NCBI GenBank assembly: GCA_903839795.1
Contig: CAIMDR010000331.1
Coordinates: 1 to 7,624 of the forward strand
From: an uncultured Methylococcaceae bacterium
Lineage (GTDB): Bacteria; Pseudomonadota; Gammaproteobacteria; Methylococcales; Methylomonadaceae
DNA: 7,624 nucleotides
Reading direction: 5' to 3'
Of this stretch, positions 1-6,717 are shown piece by piece; the stretch's first letter is position 1; every line of letters begins with the position of its first letter. The translations under genes and the position numbers were made by a program. The notes beneath the pieces are model-generated. The model was not told the DNA's origin and searched no databases. It saw only the letters and a program-made list of their open reading frames with translations.

Positions 1-183
1 CAAATCATAGCTGAGCCCAGACAACTAACCTAATGACGAACTACGTCGCGACTAACGAAAATATCTTTATTTATTTGGAGTTACCTCAGTCAAGCTAAAA
101 AAAATGGAACAACGAGTATTAATGATTTGGGTCTCCTATTTTCAAGGTAATACCCGTTAATAAAATCGCTTTTTCTTGCCATA

Positions 184-210
184 CGTCAAATGACTGATAG
201 TCATCTGACG
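184..210. promoter_or_regulatory. Double palindrome, operator-like inverted repeat
   Basis: The arms CGTCAAATGACT and AGTCATCTGACG flank the spacer GAT and are complementary except for one A/C position. The same stretch can be read as two copies of GTCA-N2-TGAC (185-194 and 200-209), centred 15 bp apart and separated by TGATA. No T-run follows on either strand, so it does not look like an intrinsic terminator. Its place about 110 bp before the porin start suits a binding site for a dimeric regulator. That role is inferred, and I do not recognise the regulator. Confidence 0.5.
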
Positions 211-245
211 GATTGTGCCACTTGCTCGGAAATTGAATAATTAAC

Positions 246-263
246 GTCGCCAGTTTTGGCGGC
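246..263 (+). other. Small hairpin in the probable 5' UTR
   Basis: GTCGCCA and TGGCGGC form a seven-pair stem, counting one G-U wobble, closed by a GTTT loop. The sequence after it is not T-rich, so a terminator is unlikely. It lies 54 nt before the porin ATG and, if transcribed, would be part of the leader mRNA. It could be a stabilising structure or a protein-binding site, or it could be chance. Confidence 0.35.
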
Positions 264-317
264 ATCGCTCTCGGGCGCTTGCATTCACATTTGAGCTTAT
301 GAACAAGGGGATTTTAA

Positions 318-1559
318 ATGAAAAGTTATATTAAACATGCGGTAGGTGGCCTAAATACACGTCTGCTCTGCACTGCGGTAGTAACTGCGCTGGCTGCCGG
401 TCATGCGTCCTCTTCTTATGCAGGAGCGACTTTCAAAATTGATGATACCAAATGGGTGAGCGTGGGCTTGGGTTTACGTAGTAGTTTTCAGTCGACTGAA
501 TCTGCAGCGGGCGCAACAAACAATCAATGGAGCAACAATTTTGCCTTGGATAATGCGCGTTTGTACTTTAACGGGCAAATTCACAAGTATTTAAAGGTGG
601 AGTTTAATACCGATTGCCAAACCTGTGGCAGTGGTGGAGAAGTCAGGGTGCTGGATGCAATTGGTAAGTTCGAGTATAACTCAATGGTTAATTTATGGGT
701 TGGTCGAATGCTGGTTCCGGGCGAGCGTCGCGAGATGAATGGACCGTTTTATAGCGGTATTTATCAAACCTTTGGTGCAGGTACACCTTTTGAACCTGCC
801 GATTACAATTTAACGATTCAAAATAACGGCACTTCGGCGGGATCTTTTGGTCGTGATGATGGTGCAACAGTTTGGGGTGCGGCGTTTAATGACCGCTTTC
901 AATATGCCTTTGGTTTCTTCCGTGGTTTAAGAGGGGGGGCAAACGCCAGTGATAACCCTACTTTCGCTCAAAAGTTGTCGTATAACTTCTGGGAAGTTGA
1001 AAAAAATCCGGGATATTACACGTCAGGCACTTATTACGGTAAGGGTGGCGATATTTTGACCGTTTCGGCCAATAACCAGTATCAAAGCCAAGGTGCGTGA
1101 TCTGTTGTAACGCCTGGTAACTTCCGTGGCACGGGAGTTGATGTCTTAATGGAAAAAATATTGCCTAATAAAGCAGTGGTTACTTTGGAAGGCGATTATA
1201 AAAACTATGGCATTAGTGGAGATTATAATGCTATTCAAAATAGCACTCCTCCTGGCGTTGCTAACTTCAACATGTTTGCCGGCCAAGCTTATGATGTCAG
1301 TGCTATGTACATGTTTCCACAAAAAATTGGTATTGGTTTAATTCAGCCATATTTGCGTTATGTCAACGTGAATCCTAACGGCAGTTCTGACCGAAATTCA
1401 TACCAAACCGGTATTAATTATGTCATTGACGGCCATAATGCGGTGGTCTCTTTAAACTACCTTTACGGTGATTTGGCTACTAAAGGGCTTAATTATACCT
1501 CTACTGCTGCAGGTGATAAGGTCAGTTCTCTTTTACTTGGCTTTCAATGGCAAATCTAA
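318..1559 (+). pseudogene. Outer-membrane porin, probable urea/amide porin, interrupted by an in-frame TGA
   Basis: This is one reading frame of 413 codons, broken at codon 261 by TGA (1098-1100). The 260 residues before it and the 152 after it are in the same frame, with no other stop and no frameshift. The N-terminus is a signal peptide, with likely cleavage after SSYA at about residue 35. The mature part has alternating-strand, Gly/Asn/Tyr-rich sequence typical of beta-barrels, including the block LWVGRMLVPGERREMNGPFY and the motif GRDDGATVWG. It resembles porins annotated as phosphate-selective or general porins in methylotrophs. It ends in LLGFQWQI, a plausible last strand although the final residue is not aromatic. 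A CxxC pair lies at residues 100-103. AAGGGG at 305-310 is a good ribosome site 7 nt before ATG. urtA starts 27 nt downstream, so the two are likely co-transcribed, which suggests urea passage as the job. As read, the product would be a truncated barrel. A sequencing error, a recent nonsense mutation and stop readthrough all remain possible. A restart at ATG 1149 would lack a signal peptide and a Shine-Dalgarno. Confidence 0.75.
1119..1139 (+). other. Strong hairpin 18 nt after the in-frame porin TGA
   Basis: AACTTCCGT and ACGGGAGTT pair over nine positions, one of them a G-U wobble, around a GGC loop. The sequence lies inside the continuing porin frame and encodes NFRGTGV, normal-looking porin sequence, so the structure may be a by-product of coding. 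It is recorded because structures just downstream of a stop codon can affect readthrough. It is not a recognisable selenocysteine insertion element: the spacing and apical loop do not match the fdhF-type element as I recall it. Confidence 0.4.
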
Positions 1560-1586
1560 TTTCTTTGATACTTTAGGATAACTTTT

Positions 1587-2885
1587 ATGAACAGAATTTC
1601 TGAAAAATTACGTAAATTAAGTATTGTGGGTGCTGTGGCTTTATTAACAGTGGCCTCAGGTACTGTAAGAGCCGAAGACACTATCAAAGTGGGCGTGTTG
1701 CATTCTTTGTCAGGCACCATGGCGATCAGTGAAACCACACTGAAAGACACTATGTTGATGTTGATTGACGAGCAAAACAAAAAAGGCGGTTTGCTGGGTA
1801 AAAAACTGGAAGCCGTGGTCGTTGATCCGGCTTCCAACTGGCCGCTTTTTGCAGAAAAAGCGCGTGAACTGTTGACCAAAGACAAAGTCGCCGCTATTTT
1901 TGGTTGCTGGACATCAGTGTCGCGTAAATCAGTGTTACCGGTTATTGAAGAATTGAACGGCTTGCTGTTTTATCCGGTTCAGTATGAAGGCGAAGAGTCC
2001 TCCAAAAACGTCTTTTATACGGGCGCAGCGCCTAATCAACAAGCGATTCCTGCGGTTGATTATTTGATGAATGATTTAAAAGTAAAGCGTTGGGTGTTGG
2101 CCGGAACCGATTATGTGTATCCACGTACCACCAACAAAATTTTGGAGGCGTATCTTAAATCCAAAGGCGTAGCCAAAAAAGACATCATGATTAACTACAC
2201 GCCGTTCGGACATTCGGATTGGCAAAGTATTGTTGCGGACGTCAAAAAATTCGGCTCCACCGGTAAAAAAACAGCCGTTGTTTCAACCATTAATGGCGAT
2301 GCCAACATTCCTTTCTACAAAGAACTGGGTAATCAAGGTATATCTGCTGAAAAAATCCCTGTTATTGCTTTTTCTGTCGGTGAAGAAGAACTGTCAGGCA
2401 TGGATACCAAACCCTTGGTCGGTCATCTGGCGGCATGGAATTATTTCATGAGCATTGATAGCACCAAAAATGCTGCATTTATTAAACAATGGCAAGAATA
2501 TACCAAAAATCCAAAACGGGTAAGCAACGATCCCATGGAAGCGCATTACATCGGTTTCAATATGTGGGTTAAAGCAGTTGAAAAAGCCGGAACAACTGAT
2601 CCTGCTGCCGTGCAAAAAGCGATTATCGGTGTGGAATTTCCAAACCTGACCGGTGGCACTTCCAAAATGTTGGTTAACCATCACATCAGCAAACCGGTAT
2701 TAATCGGCGAAATTCAGGATGACGGTCAATTAATGACGGTTTGGCAAACCAACAAACTGGTCGATGGCGATGCCTGGTCAGATTTCTTGCCGGAAAGTAA
2801 ACCCATCATTGCTGACTGGACACCACCTATTAGTTGCGGTAACTACAACACCAAGACCAAAAAATGTTCAGGTCAAACGTATTAA
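1587..2885 (+). CDS. urtA: Urea ABC transporter, periplasmic urea-binding protein UrtA
   Basis: UrtA is the periplasmic receptor that binds urea and delivers it to the UrtBC permease. The 432-residue length is normal for the family. A basic N-terminus and hydrophobic core form a Sec signal peptide, with likely cleavage after VRA at residue 29, just before EDTIKVGVLHSLSGTMA, the characteristic mature start. Family blocks that can be seen include FGCWTSVSRKSV (105-116), FYPVQYEGEE (128-137), NGDAN (236-240) and FSVGEEEL (262-269). The C-terminus has the UrtA-type Cys pair CGNYNTKTKKC (417-427), able to form a disulphide. TAGGA at 1574-1578 lies 8 nt before ATG. The gene starts 27 nt after the porin and is followed by two stem-loops before urtB, which may raise its expression above the membrane subunits. 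It belongs to the branched-chain amino-acid binding-protein superfamily (LivJ-like), but these motifs are urea-specific and the call is firm. Confidence 0.97.
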   Translation: MNRISEKLRKLSIVGAVALLTVASGTVRAEDTIKVGVLHSLSGTMAISETTLKDTMLMLIDEQNKKGGLLGKKLEAVVVDPASNWPLFAEKARELLTKDKVAAIFGCWTSVSRKSVLPVIEELNGLLFYPVQYEGEESSKNVFYTGAAPNQQAIPAVDYLMNDLKVKRWVLAGTDYVYPRTTNKILEAYLKSKGVAKKDIMINYTPFGHSDWQSIVADVKKFGSTGKKTAVVSTINGDANIPFYKELGNQGISAEKIPVIAFSVGEEELSGMDTKPLVGHLAAWNYFMSIDSTKNAAFIKQWQEYTKNPKRVSNDPMEAHYIGFNMWVKAVEKAGTTDPAAVQKAIIGVEFPNLTGGTSKMLVNHHISKPVLIGEIQDDGQLMTVWQTNKLVDGDAWSDFLPESKPIIADWTPPISCGNYNTKTKKCSGQTY

Positions 2886-2902
2886 TAACGCAGTTAGGCA
2901 GG

Positions 2903-2947
2903 GTTTATAAGGCGTTATGATTAACGTTGATAACGCCCCCTATAAAC
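2903..2947 (+). other. Large stem-loop in the urtA-urtB gap
   Basis: GGCGTTAT (2911-2918) pairs perfectly with ATAACGCC (2930-2937) around an 11-nt loop. Below an A/CCC internal loop, GTTTATA (2903-2909) pairs with TATAAAC (2941-2947). No T-run follows, so a full intrinsic terminator is unlikely. A structure at the 3' end of a binding-protein cistron commonly protects the upstream message or trims expression of downstream permease genes, as described for malE-malF. That role is inferred here. Confidence 0.6.
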
Positions 2948-2967
2948 TACCCGAAATACTAAGACAC

Positions 2968-2993
2968 GGCAGGTTGGATTTAACCAGCCTGCC
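2968..2993 (+). other. Stem-loop just upstream of the urtB ribosome site
   Basis: GGCAGGTTGG (2968-2977) and CCAGCCTGCC (2984-2993) form a ten-pair stem, one a G-U wobble, with the loop ATTTAA. It ends 5 nt before the urtB Shine-Dalgarno GGAG (2999-3002). There is no downstream T-run. It could influence urtB translation initiation or block exonucleases; neither is shown by the sequence alone. Confidence 0.6.
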
Positions 2994-3007
2994 ACTCTGG
3001 AGATGAC

Positions 3008-4654
3008 ATGAAAGCGAATTCAATCAAGGGATACTGTCGGCTGGCGGCTTTTTTAATGCTGCTGTTTTCGCTAGCCAGCTATGGCGATCAGGAAGTATCA
3101 ACGCAACAACCCCTGCTGGATGCCTTAAATAATCTTAAGCAGGGCTCAATGTCGGAACGCGAACAGGCAATAACACAGCTTGCCGGTATTGGCCAGTCAA
3201 GTTTGGGCATCTTGCAGGCCTTGCTTGATGGTAAGTTATTTACACTCAAGTCCGATGCCAAGTTGGTTATCGGTATCGATAATAATCAGGGCTATGATAT
3301 CAGCGATGCCGTCAGCGGCACTGCTTTAGGTGCTATTGAACGGGCAGACGTCAATAAAATTAATTTAACGAACAAACTCAGGGTTTCGCTCAGAAAAATT
3401 ATCGGCGAGCTGGAATTGAGTGCCGATGATCCACTGATCCGCTTGGCCGCTGTCAAGGCCATGGGCAATGAAGACGATGACGCGGTGCTGGCGTTATTGC
3501 AGGCTAGGGCAGGCGTCGAAAAAGATGCAACCGTACTTAAAGCCATTAATGTCGTGTTTCTGTTAAAGGAGATGAACAGCAGCGATAAGGCGGTGAGAAT
3601 TAAGGCGATTGAAGCGCTAAAAGAGCAAAATAATCTCGATGTGGTTAACCGTTTAAATGTGATGGTTGAAAAAGACGAGGGTGGCAATTATCTGGAAACA
3701 GACGTCGAGGTAAGAAACATTGCTAAAGCGGCATTGATTAAAATCAATAGCCGCTTGCAGTTGTACAGCACAATAGAAACCGTATTTTTCGGCTTGAGTT
3801 TAGGTGCCGTGCTGGTGTTGGCGGCCATAGGTTTGGCGATTACCTTTGGCGTTATGGGCGTTATCAATATGGCGCATGGCGAACTGATGATGCTGGGCGC
3901 TTATACTACTTATGTTATGCAGCAGTTGATGCCCAATCATTTGGGGGTATCGGTACTGCTATCGATTCCGGCTGCATTTATGATTTCCGCACTGGTTGGT
4001 ATCGCGATTGAGCGGGGGATTATTCGCTTTCTTTACGGCAGACCGTTGGAAACCCTCCTGGCCACTTTTGGTGTCAGTTTGATACTTCAGCAAAGTGTGC
4101 GCTCTATTTTTTCTCCGTTAAACCGAAGTGTGGCAACGCCTGAGTGGATGAGCGGTTCATGGCAGATTAATGACTTTTTATCGTTGACCTGGAATCGGTT
4201 TTATATCTTGGTGTTCTGCCTGATGGTGTTTGTGTTGTTGCTGCAAATCCTCAAACGCACTCGTTTGGGTTTGGAAGTACGTGCGGTTGCACAAAACCGC
4301 AATATGGCCAGAGCCATGGGTATTCCCACGGCCAAAGTTGATGCGCTGACCTTTGGGTTAGGCTCGGGGATTGCCGGAGTGGCGGGCGTTGCATTAAGCC
4401 AAATTACCAATGTCGGGCCTAATCTGGGGCAAGCTTATATTGTCGATTCATTTATGGTGGTCGTGTTTGGCGGTGTGGGTAATTTGTGGGGCACGCTGGT
4501 GGCCGGTTTCGTGTTGGGTATTGCCAATAAGTTTCTGGAGCCGTTTGCTGGTGCAGTACTGGCGAAAATTTTAGTGTTGGTTTTTATCATTTTATTTATC
4601 CAGAAACGTCCTCGCGGCTTATTTCCGCAAAAGGGCAGGGCAGCGGATTCGTAG
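3008..4654 (+). CDS. urtB: Urea ABC transporter permease UrtB, with N-terminal periplasmic domain
   Basis: UrtB is one of two inner-membrane subunits forming the urea channel. The 548 residues split into two parts. Residues 1-26 are a signal peptide or N-terminal anchor (hydrophobic core AAFLMLLFSLA). Residues 27-250 form a soluble, mostly helical region with repeated Leu/Ala patterns, such as DPLIRLAAVKAMG (141-153) and KAVRIKAIEALKE (194-206), suggesting HEAT-like repeats. Residues 256-535 are the LivH-like permease core: ITFGVMGVINMAHGELMMLG (278-297), further membrane segments near 316-337, 345-362, 398-415, 444-465, 477-505 and 517-533, and the cytoplasmic coupling stretch RAVAQNRNMARAMGIPT (425-441) that should contact the ATPases. 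A long N-terminal extension is usual in proteobacterial UrtB, so this is not a fusion artefact. GGAG at 2999-3002 lies 5 nt before ATG. The gene is separated from both urtA and urtC by gaps of over 100 nt that carry hairpins. Confidence 0.96.
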   Translation: MKANSIKGYCRLAAFLMLLFSLASYGDQEVSTQQPLLDALNNLKQGSMSEREQAITQLAGIGQSSLGILQALLDGKLFTLKSDAKLVIGIDNNQGYDISDAVSGTALGAIERADVNKINLTNKLRVSLRKIIGELELSADDPLIRLAAVKAMGNEDDDAVLALLQARAGVEKDATVLKAINVVFLLKEMNSSDKAVRIKAIEALKEQNNLDVVNRLNVMVEKDEGGNYLETDVEVRNIAKAALIKINSRLQLYSTIETVFFGLSLGAVLVLAAIGLAITFGVMGVINMAHGELMMLGAYTTYVMQQLMPNHLGVSVLLSIPAAFMISALVGIAIERGIIRFLYGRPLETLLATFGVSLILQQSVRSIFSPLNRSVATPEWMSGSWQINDFLSLTWNRFYILVFCLMVFVLLLQILKRTRLGLEVRAVAQNRNMARAMGIPTAKVDALTFGLGSGIAGVAGVALSQITNVGPNLGQAYIVDSFMVVVFGGVGNLWGTLVAGFVLGIANKFLEPFAGAVLAKILVLVFIILFIQKRPRGLFPQKGRAADS

Positions 4655-4703
4655 ATGGATTTAGAAATTTTATATGGATTTTCAGATAAATAAATTCGAT
4701 CTA

Positions 4704-4736
4704 ACGGATACCATCCCTTTAAGGGATGTTATCCGT
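4704..4736 (+). other. Stem-loop in the urtB-urtC gap
   Basis: ACGGATA-C-CATCCC pairs with GGGATG-T-TATCCGT around TTTAA: 13 pairs with a single C/T mismatch. The following bases (ATGGGCTGC) are not a T-run, so it is not a standard intrinsic terminator. The surrounding 150-nt gap (4655-4804) has no supportable gene; a 12-codon ORF directly after the urtB stop looks accidental. The hairpin may mark an RNA-processing or stability point that separates urtAB from urtCDE in the message. This is inference. Confidence 0.6.
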
Positions 4737-4758
4737 ATGGGCTGCAAACTTGATGTAA

Positions 4759-4787
4759 TGGAAATTTAATTTCTGAAAGACTATAAC
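4759..4787 (+). promoter_or_regulatory. Possible weak internal promoter before urtC
   Basis: TGGAAA (4759-4764) and TATAAC (4782-4787) are 17 bp apart and match 4/6 and 5/6 of the sigma-70 boxes. Transcription would begin near 4794, leaving only about 11 nt before the urtC ATG and starting almost on its Shine-Dalgarno. That makes the site doubtful. It is in AT-rich DNA where such matches arise by chance. Confidence 0.2.
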
Positions 4788-4804
4788 TTTAAAGTGGATT
4801 TGAT

Positions 4805-5896
4805 ATGAAATTAACAGGATTAGGCCATGATAAAACCGCTACGATGGTGTTGGTCGCACTGGCGGCGGTGACATTCATTATTCCGTTTTGCAATCTGGCA
4901 TTACCGGCGGATTCGCCCATGCACTTTTCAGCCTATACCGTCTCGTTGCTGGGCAAGTATCTGACGTTTGCCTTGTTGGGTTTATCGCTGGATTTGGTGT
5001 GGGGTTATTGCGGTATTCTGGCGCTGGGGCACGGGGCTTTTTTCGCGTTGGGCGGTTATGCCATGGGCATGTATTTGATGCGCCAAATTGGTACACGCGG
5101 TGTTTATGGTGATCCCTTGTTGCCGGATTTTATGGTGTTTTTAAACTGGAAAGAACTGCCGTGGTATTGGCTGGGCTTTGATCACTTCTGGTTTGCCCTG
5201 TTGATGGTGGTTTTAGTTCCCGGTGTGTTGGCTTTTGTCTTTGGCTGGCTGGCGTTTCGCTCAAGAGTGACGGGTGTGTATTTATCAATCATCACCCAGG
5301 CTTTGACTTATGCGCTGCTGCTGGCTTTTTTTAGGAATGAAATGGGCTTTGGCGGCAATAACGGCTTAACCGATTTTAAAGAGCTACTGGGTTTTAATAT
5401 TCAGTCCGAAGCCGTGCGGGCCATGTTGTTGATGATGTCCGGCATTACCCTAATGACTGCCTTTCTGGTGTGTCGCTGGTTGGTAAATACCAAGCTGGGC
5501 CGAGTAGTGACGGCCATTCGCGATCAGGAATCGCGGGTACGTTTTCTGGGTTACCGGGTTGAAATGTTTAAATTGTGGATATTTGTGTTTGCCGCAATGT
5601 TGGCCGGTGTCGCCGGTGCCTTGTATGTGCCGCAGGTTGGGATTATTAATCCCAGTGAGTTTTCACCCCTCAATTCCCTTGAAATTGTTATCTGGGTTGC
5701 CATGGGTGGACGCGGCACTTTATATGGTGCCATTATCGGTGCGGTGTTGGTCAATTACAGCAAAACGGTATTGACCGGATTAATGCCGGAAATTTGGCTG
5801 TTTTCGCTGGGAGCGGTGTTTGTCATCGTCACGGTGCTATTGCCGGACGGCATCGTGGGCTTGTTGAGGCGTCGATTACAGGAGCAACACTCATGA
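4805..5896 (+). CDS. urtC: Urea ABC transporter permease UrtC
   Basis: UrtC is the second integral-membrane subunit and pairs with UrtB to form the translocation path. It has 363 residues, within the normal range, and belongs to the LivM-like branched-chain permease family. Hydrophobic segments lie near residues 13-33, 45-66, 70-92, 128-150, 155-175, 205-225, 256-276, 292-316 and 330-350. Characteristic stretches are LSLDLVWGYCGILALGHGAF (60-79), FGGNNGLTDF (182-191) and the cytoplasmic coupling region AIRDQESRVRFLGYRVEMFK (237-256). YVPQVGIINPSEF (274-286) and VAMGGRGTLYGAI (298-310) are typical of the C-terminal half. The ribosome site is weak: GTGGA at 4794-4798, about 6 nt before ATG. The last codons overlap urtD by 4 nt (ATGA), so translation of the two is coupled. 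The 150-nt separation from urtB is longer than is common for these paired permeases. Confidence 0.96.
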   Translation: MKLTGLGHDKTATMVLVALAAVTFIIPFCNLALPADSPMHFSAYTVSLLGKYLTFALLGLSLDLVWGYCGILALGHGAFFALGGYAMGMYLMRQIGTRGVYGDPLLPDFMVFLNWKELPWYWLGFDHFWFALLMVVLVPGVLAFVFGWLAFRSRVTGVYLSIITQALTYALLLAFFRNEMGFGGNNGLTDFKELLGFNIQSEAVRAMLLMMSGITLMTAFLVCRWLVNTKLGRVVTAIRDQESRVRFLGYRVEMFKLWIFVFAAMLAGVAGALYVPQVGIINPSEFSPLNSLEIVIWVAMGGRGTLYGAIIGAVLVNYSKTVLTGLMPEIWLFSLGAVFVIVTVLLPDGIVGLLRRRLQEQHS

Positions 5897-6717
5897 CTTC
5901 GTTTGCTGAAAACAGCTTCGGTGAAGATGAAAAAAGCAGCTCGGGAATCTTGCTTGCAGAAGGTCAGCTCGACACGCGTCATGGGCCCATATTATATCTT
6001 GAAAATGTTAGCGTCAGTTTTGACGGCTTTAAGGCACTCAACGAACTGTCACTTTATATTGATGCGGGTGAATTGCGCTGTTTGATTGGCCCTAACGGTG
6101 CTGGAAAAACCACGCTGATGGATGTGATAACCGGCAAAACACGCCCCGATACCGGCTCGGTTTTTTTTGGTCAAACCATTGATTTATTGAAAATGGATGA
6201 ACCGGCCATTGCCCAAGCGGGTATTTGCCGTAAATTTCAAAAACCCAGTGTGTTCGATGCTTTAACGGTTTTTGAAAATCTGGAGTTGGCCTTAAAAGCC
6301 GATAAACGTACCTGGCCTACGTTGTTTAACCGTTTAAACGGGGAGCAACGTGATCGAATCAACCAGATTATCGAAACGATTGGTTTGGGAGCTCATCATC
6401 AGTTACGCGCCGGTATTTTGTCGCACGGTCAAAAACAATGGCTGGAAATCGGTATGTTGTTGATGCAAGAGCCTAAAGTCATGCTGGTTGATGAGCCGAT
6501 AGCGGGCATGACCCATCAGGAAATTGAACGAACGGCAGAGTTGCTGTTGTCGTTGCAAGGTCAGCATTCGATCGTGGTGGTTGAACATGATATGGAATTT
6601 GTGCGTTCAATTGCCAGCAAGGTTACCGTGCTGCATGAAGGATCGGTGCTTACCGAAGGCACGATGGATGAAGTACAAAACGACCCACGGGTTATTCAAG
6701 TCTATTTGGGGGGCTGA
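5893..6717 (+). CDS. urtD: Urea ABC transporter ATP-binding protein UrtD
   Basis: UrtD is one of two cytoplasmic ATPases that power urea import. I chose ATG 5893, which overlaps the urtC stop as ATGA and has AGGAG at 5880-5884, 8 nt upstream. The frame stays open back to an ATG at 5794, but that would add 33 residues read from inside urtC and lacks support. The resulting 274-residue protein has a low-complexity acidic N-terminus (1-30) and then a complete LivG-like nucleotide-binding domain: Walker A GPNGAGKTT (66-74), Q-loop Gln116 in KFQKPSVF, signature LSHGQKQWLEIGM (176-188), Walker B VMLVDEP (196-202) with catalytic Glu201, and H-loop His232 in VVEHDM. The LSHGQ form of the signature is typical of UrtD. 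All ATPase residues are present, so it should be active. It ends LGG, encoded by a G6 run that also forms part of the urtE ribosome site. Confidence 0.97.
   Translation: MTSFAENSFGEDEKSSSGILLAEGQLDTRHGPILYLENVSVSFDGFKALNELSLYIDAGELRCLIGPNGAGKTTLMDVITGKTRPDTGSVFFGQTIDLLKMDEPAIAQAGICRKFQKPSVFDALTVFENLELALKADKRTWPTLFNRLNGEQRDRINQIIETIGLGAHHQLRAGILSHGQKQWLEIGMLLMQEPKVMLVDEPIAGMTHQEIERTAELLLSLQGQHSIVVVEHDMEFVRSIASKVTVLHEGSVLTEGTMDEVQNDPRVIQVYLGG

Larger units (their letters stand above)
1..317. other. Leader region upstream of the porin-urt operon
   Basis: This 317-nt stretch has no convincing gene on either strand. It is AT-rich, with an A8 run at 97-104, and contains the two inverted repeats listed separately (184-210 and 246-263). 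It should carry the operon promoter, since everything downstream reads rightward and no upstream gene is seen. I could not find a strong sigma-70 -35/-10 pair. A manual scan for the sigma-54 pattern GG-N10-GC, expected for an NtrC-controlled nitrogen operon, found no match; TTGCT and TTGCA words occur but lack a GG at the right distance. The promoter is therefore unassigned. Confidence 0.6.

Noticed and set aside
205..300. Sigma-54 promoter suggested by TTGCT and TTGCA words
   Set aside because: The required GG at a 10-nt distance from GC is missing for each candidate; the nearest GG is 12 nt away.
1149..1559. Separate 136-aa gene starting after the porin stop
   Set aside because: It is in the same frame as the first part, with no Shine-Dalgarno before ATG 1149 and no signal peptide. 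Its sequence is the C-terminal barrel half, so it is the rest of the porin.
1556..1885. Minus-strand 109-aa ORF over the start of urtA
   Set aside because: It lies antisense to the firmly identified urtA and has low-complexity Ser/Ala composition with no recognisable family.
2886..3007. Rho-independent terminator after urtA
   Set aside because: Both stems lack a following T-run, and the downstream genes are needed for the same transporter.
3292..3687. Minus-strand 131-aa ORF within urtB
   Set aside because: It is Ser/Thr/Ala-rich shadow translation opposite the UrtB N-terminal domain, with no ribosome site or domain.
4655..4693. 12-codon ORF directly after the urtB stop (MDLEILYGFSDK)
   Set aside because: It is too short to judge, has no ribosome site of its own, and lies in AT-rich spacer DNA. 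There is no sign of conservation to lean on.
5794..5892. Upstream ATG extending urtD by 33 residues
   Set aside because: The extra residues are the urtC sequence read in another frame. ATG 5893 has a good AGGAG and the classic ATGA overlap.
6708..6713. G6 run as a programmed frameshift site between urtD and urtE
   Set aside because: urtD ends normally and urtE has its own ATG in TGATG. The run is adequately explained as a ribosome site and the Gly-Gly codons.
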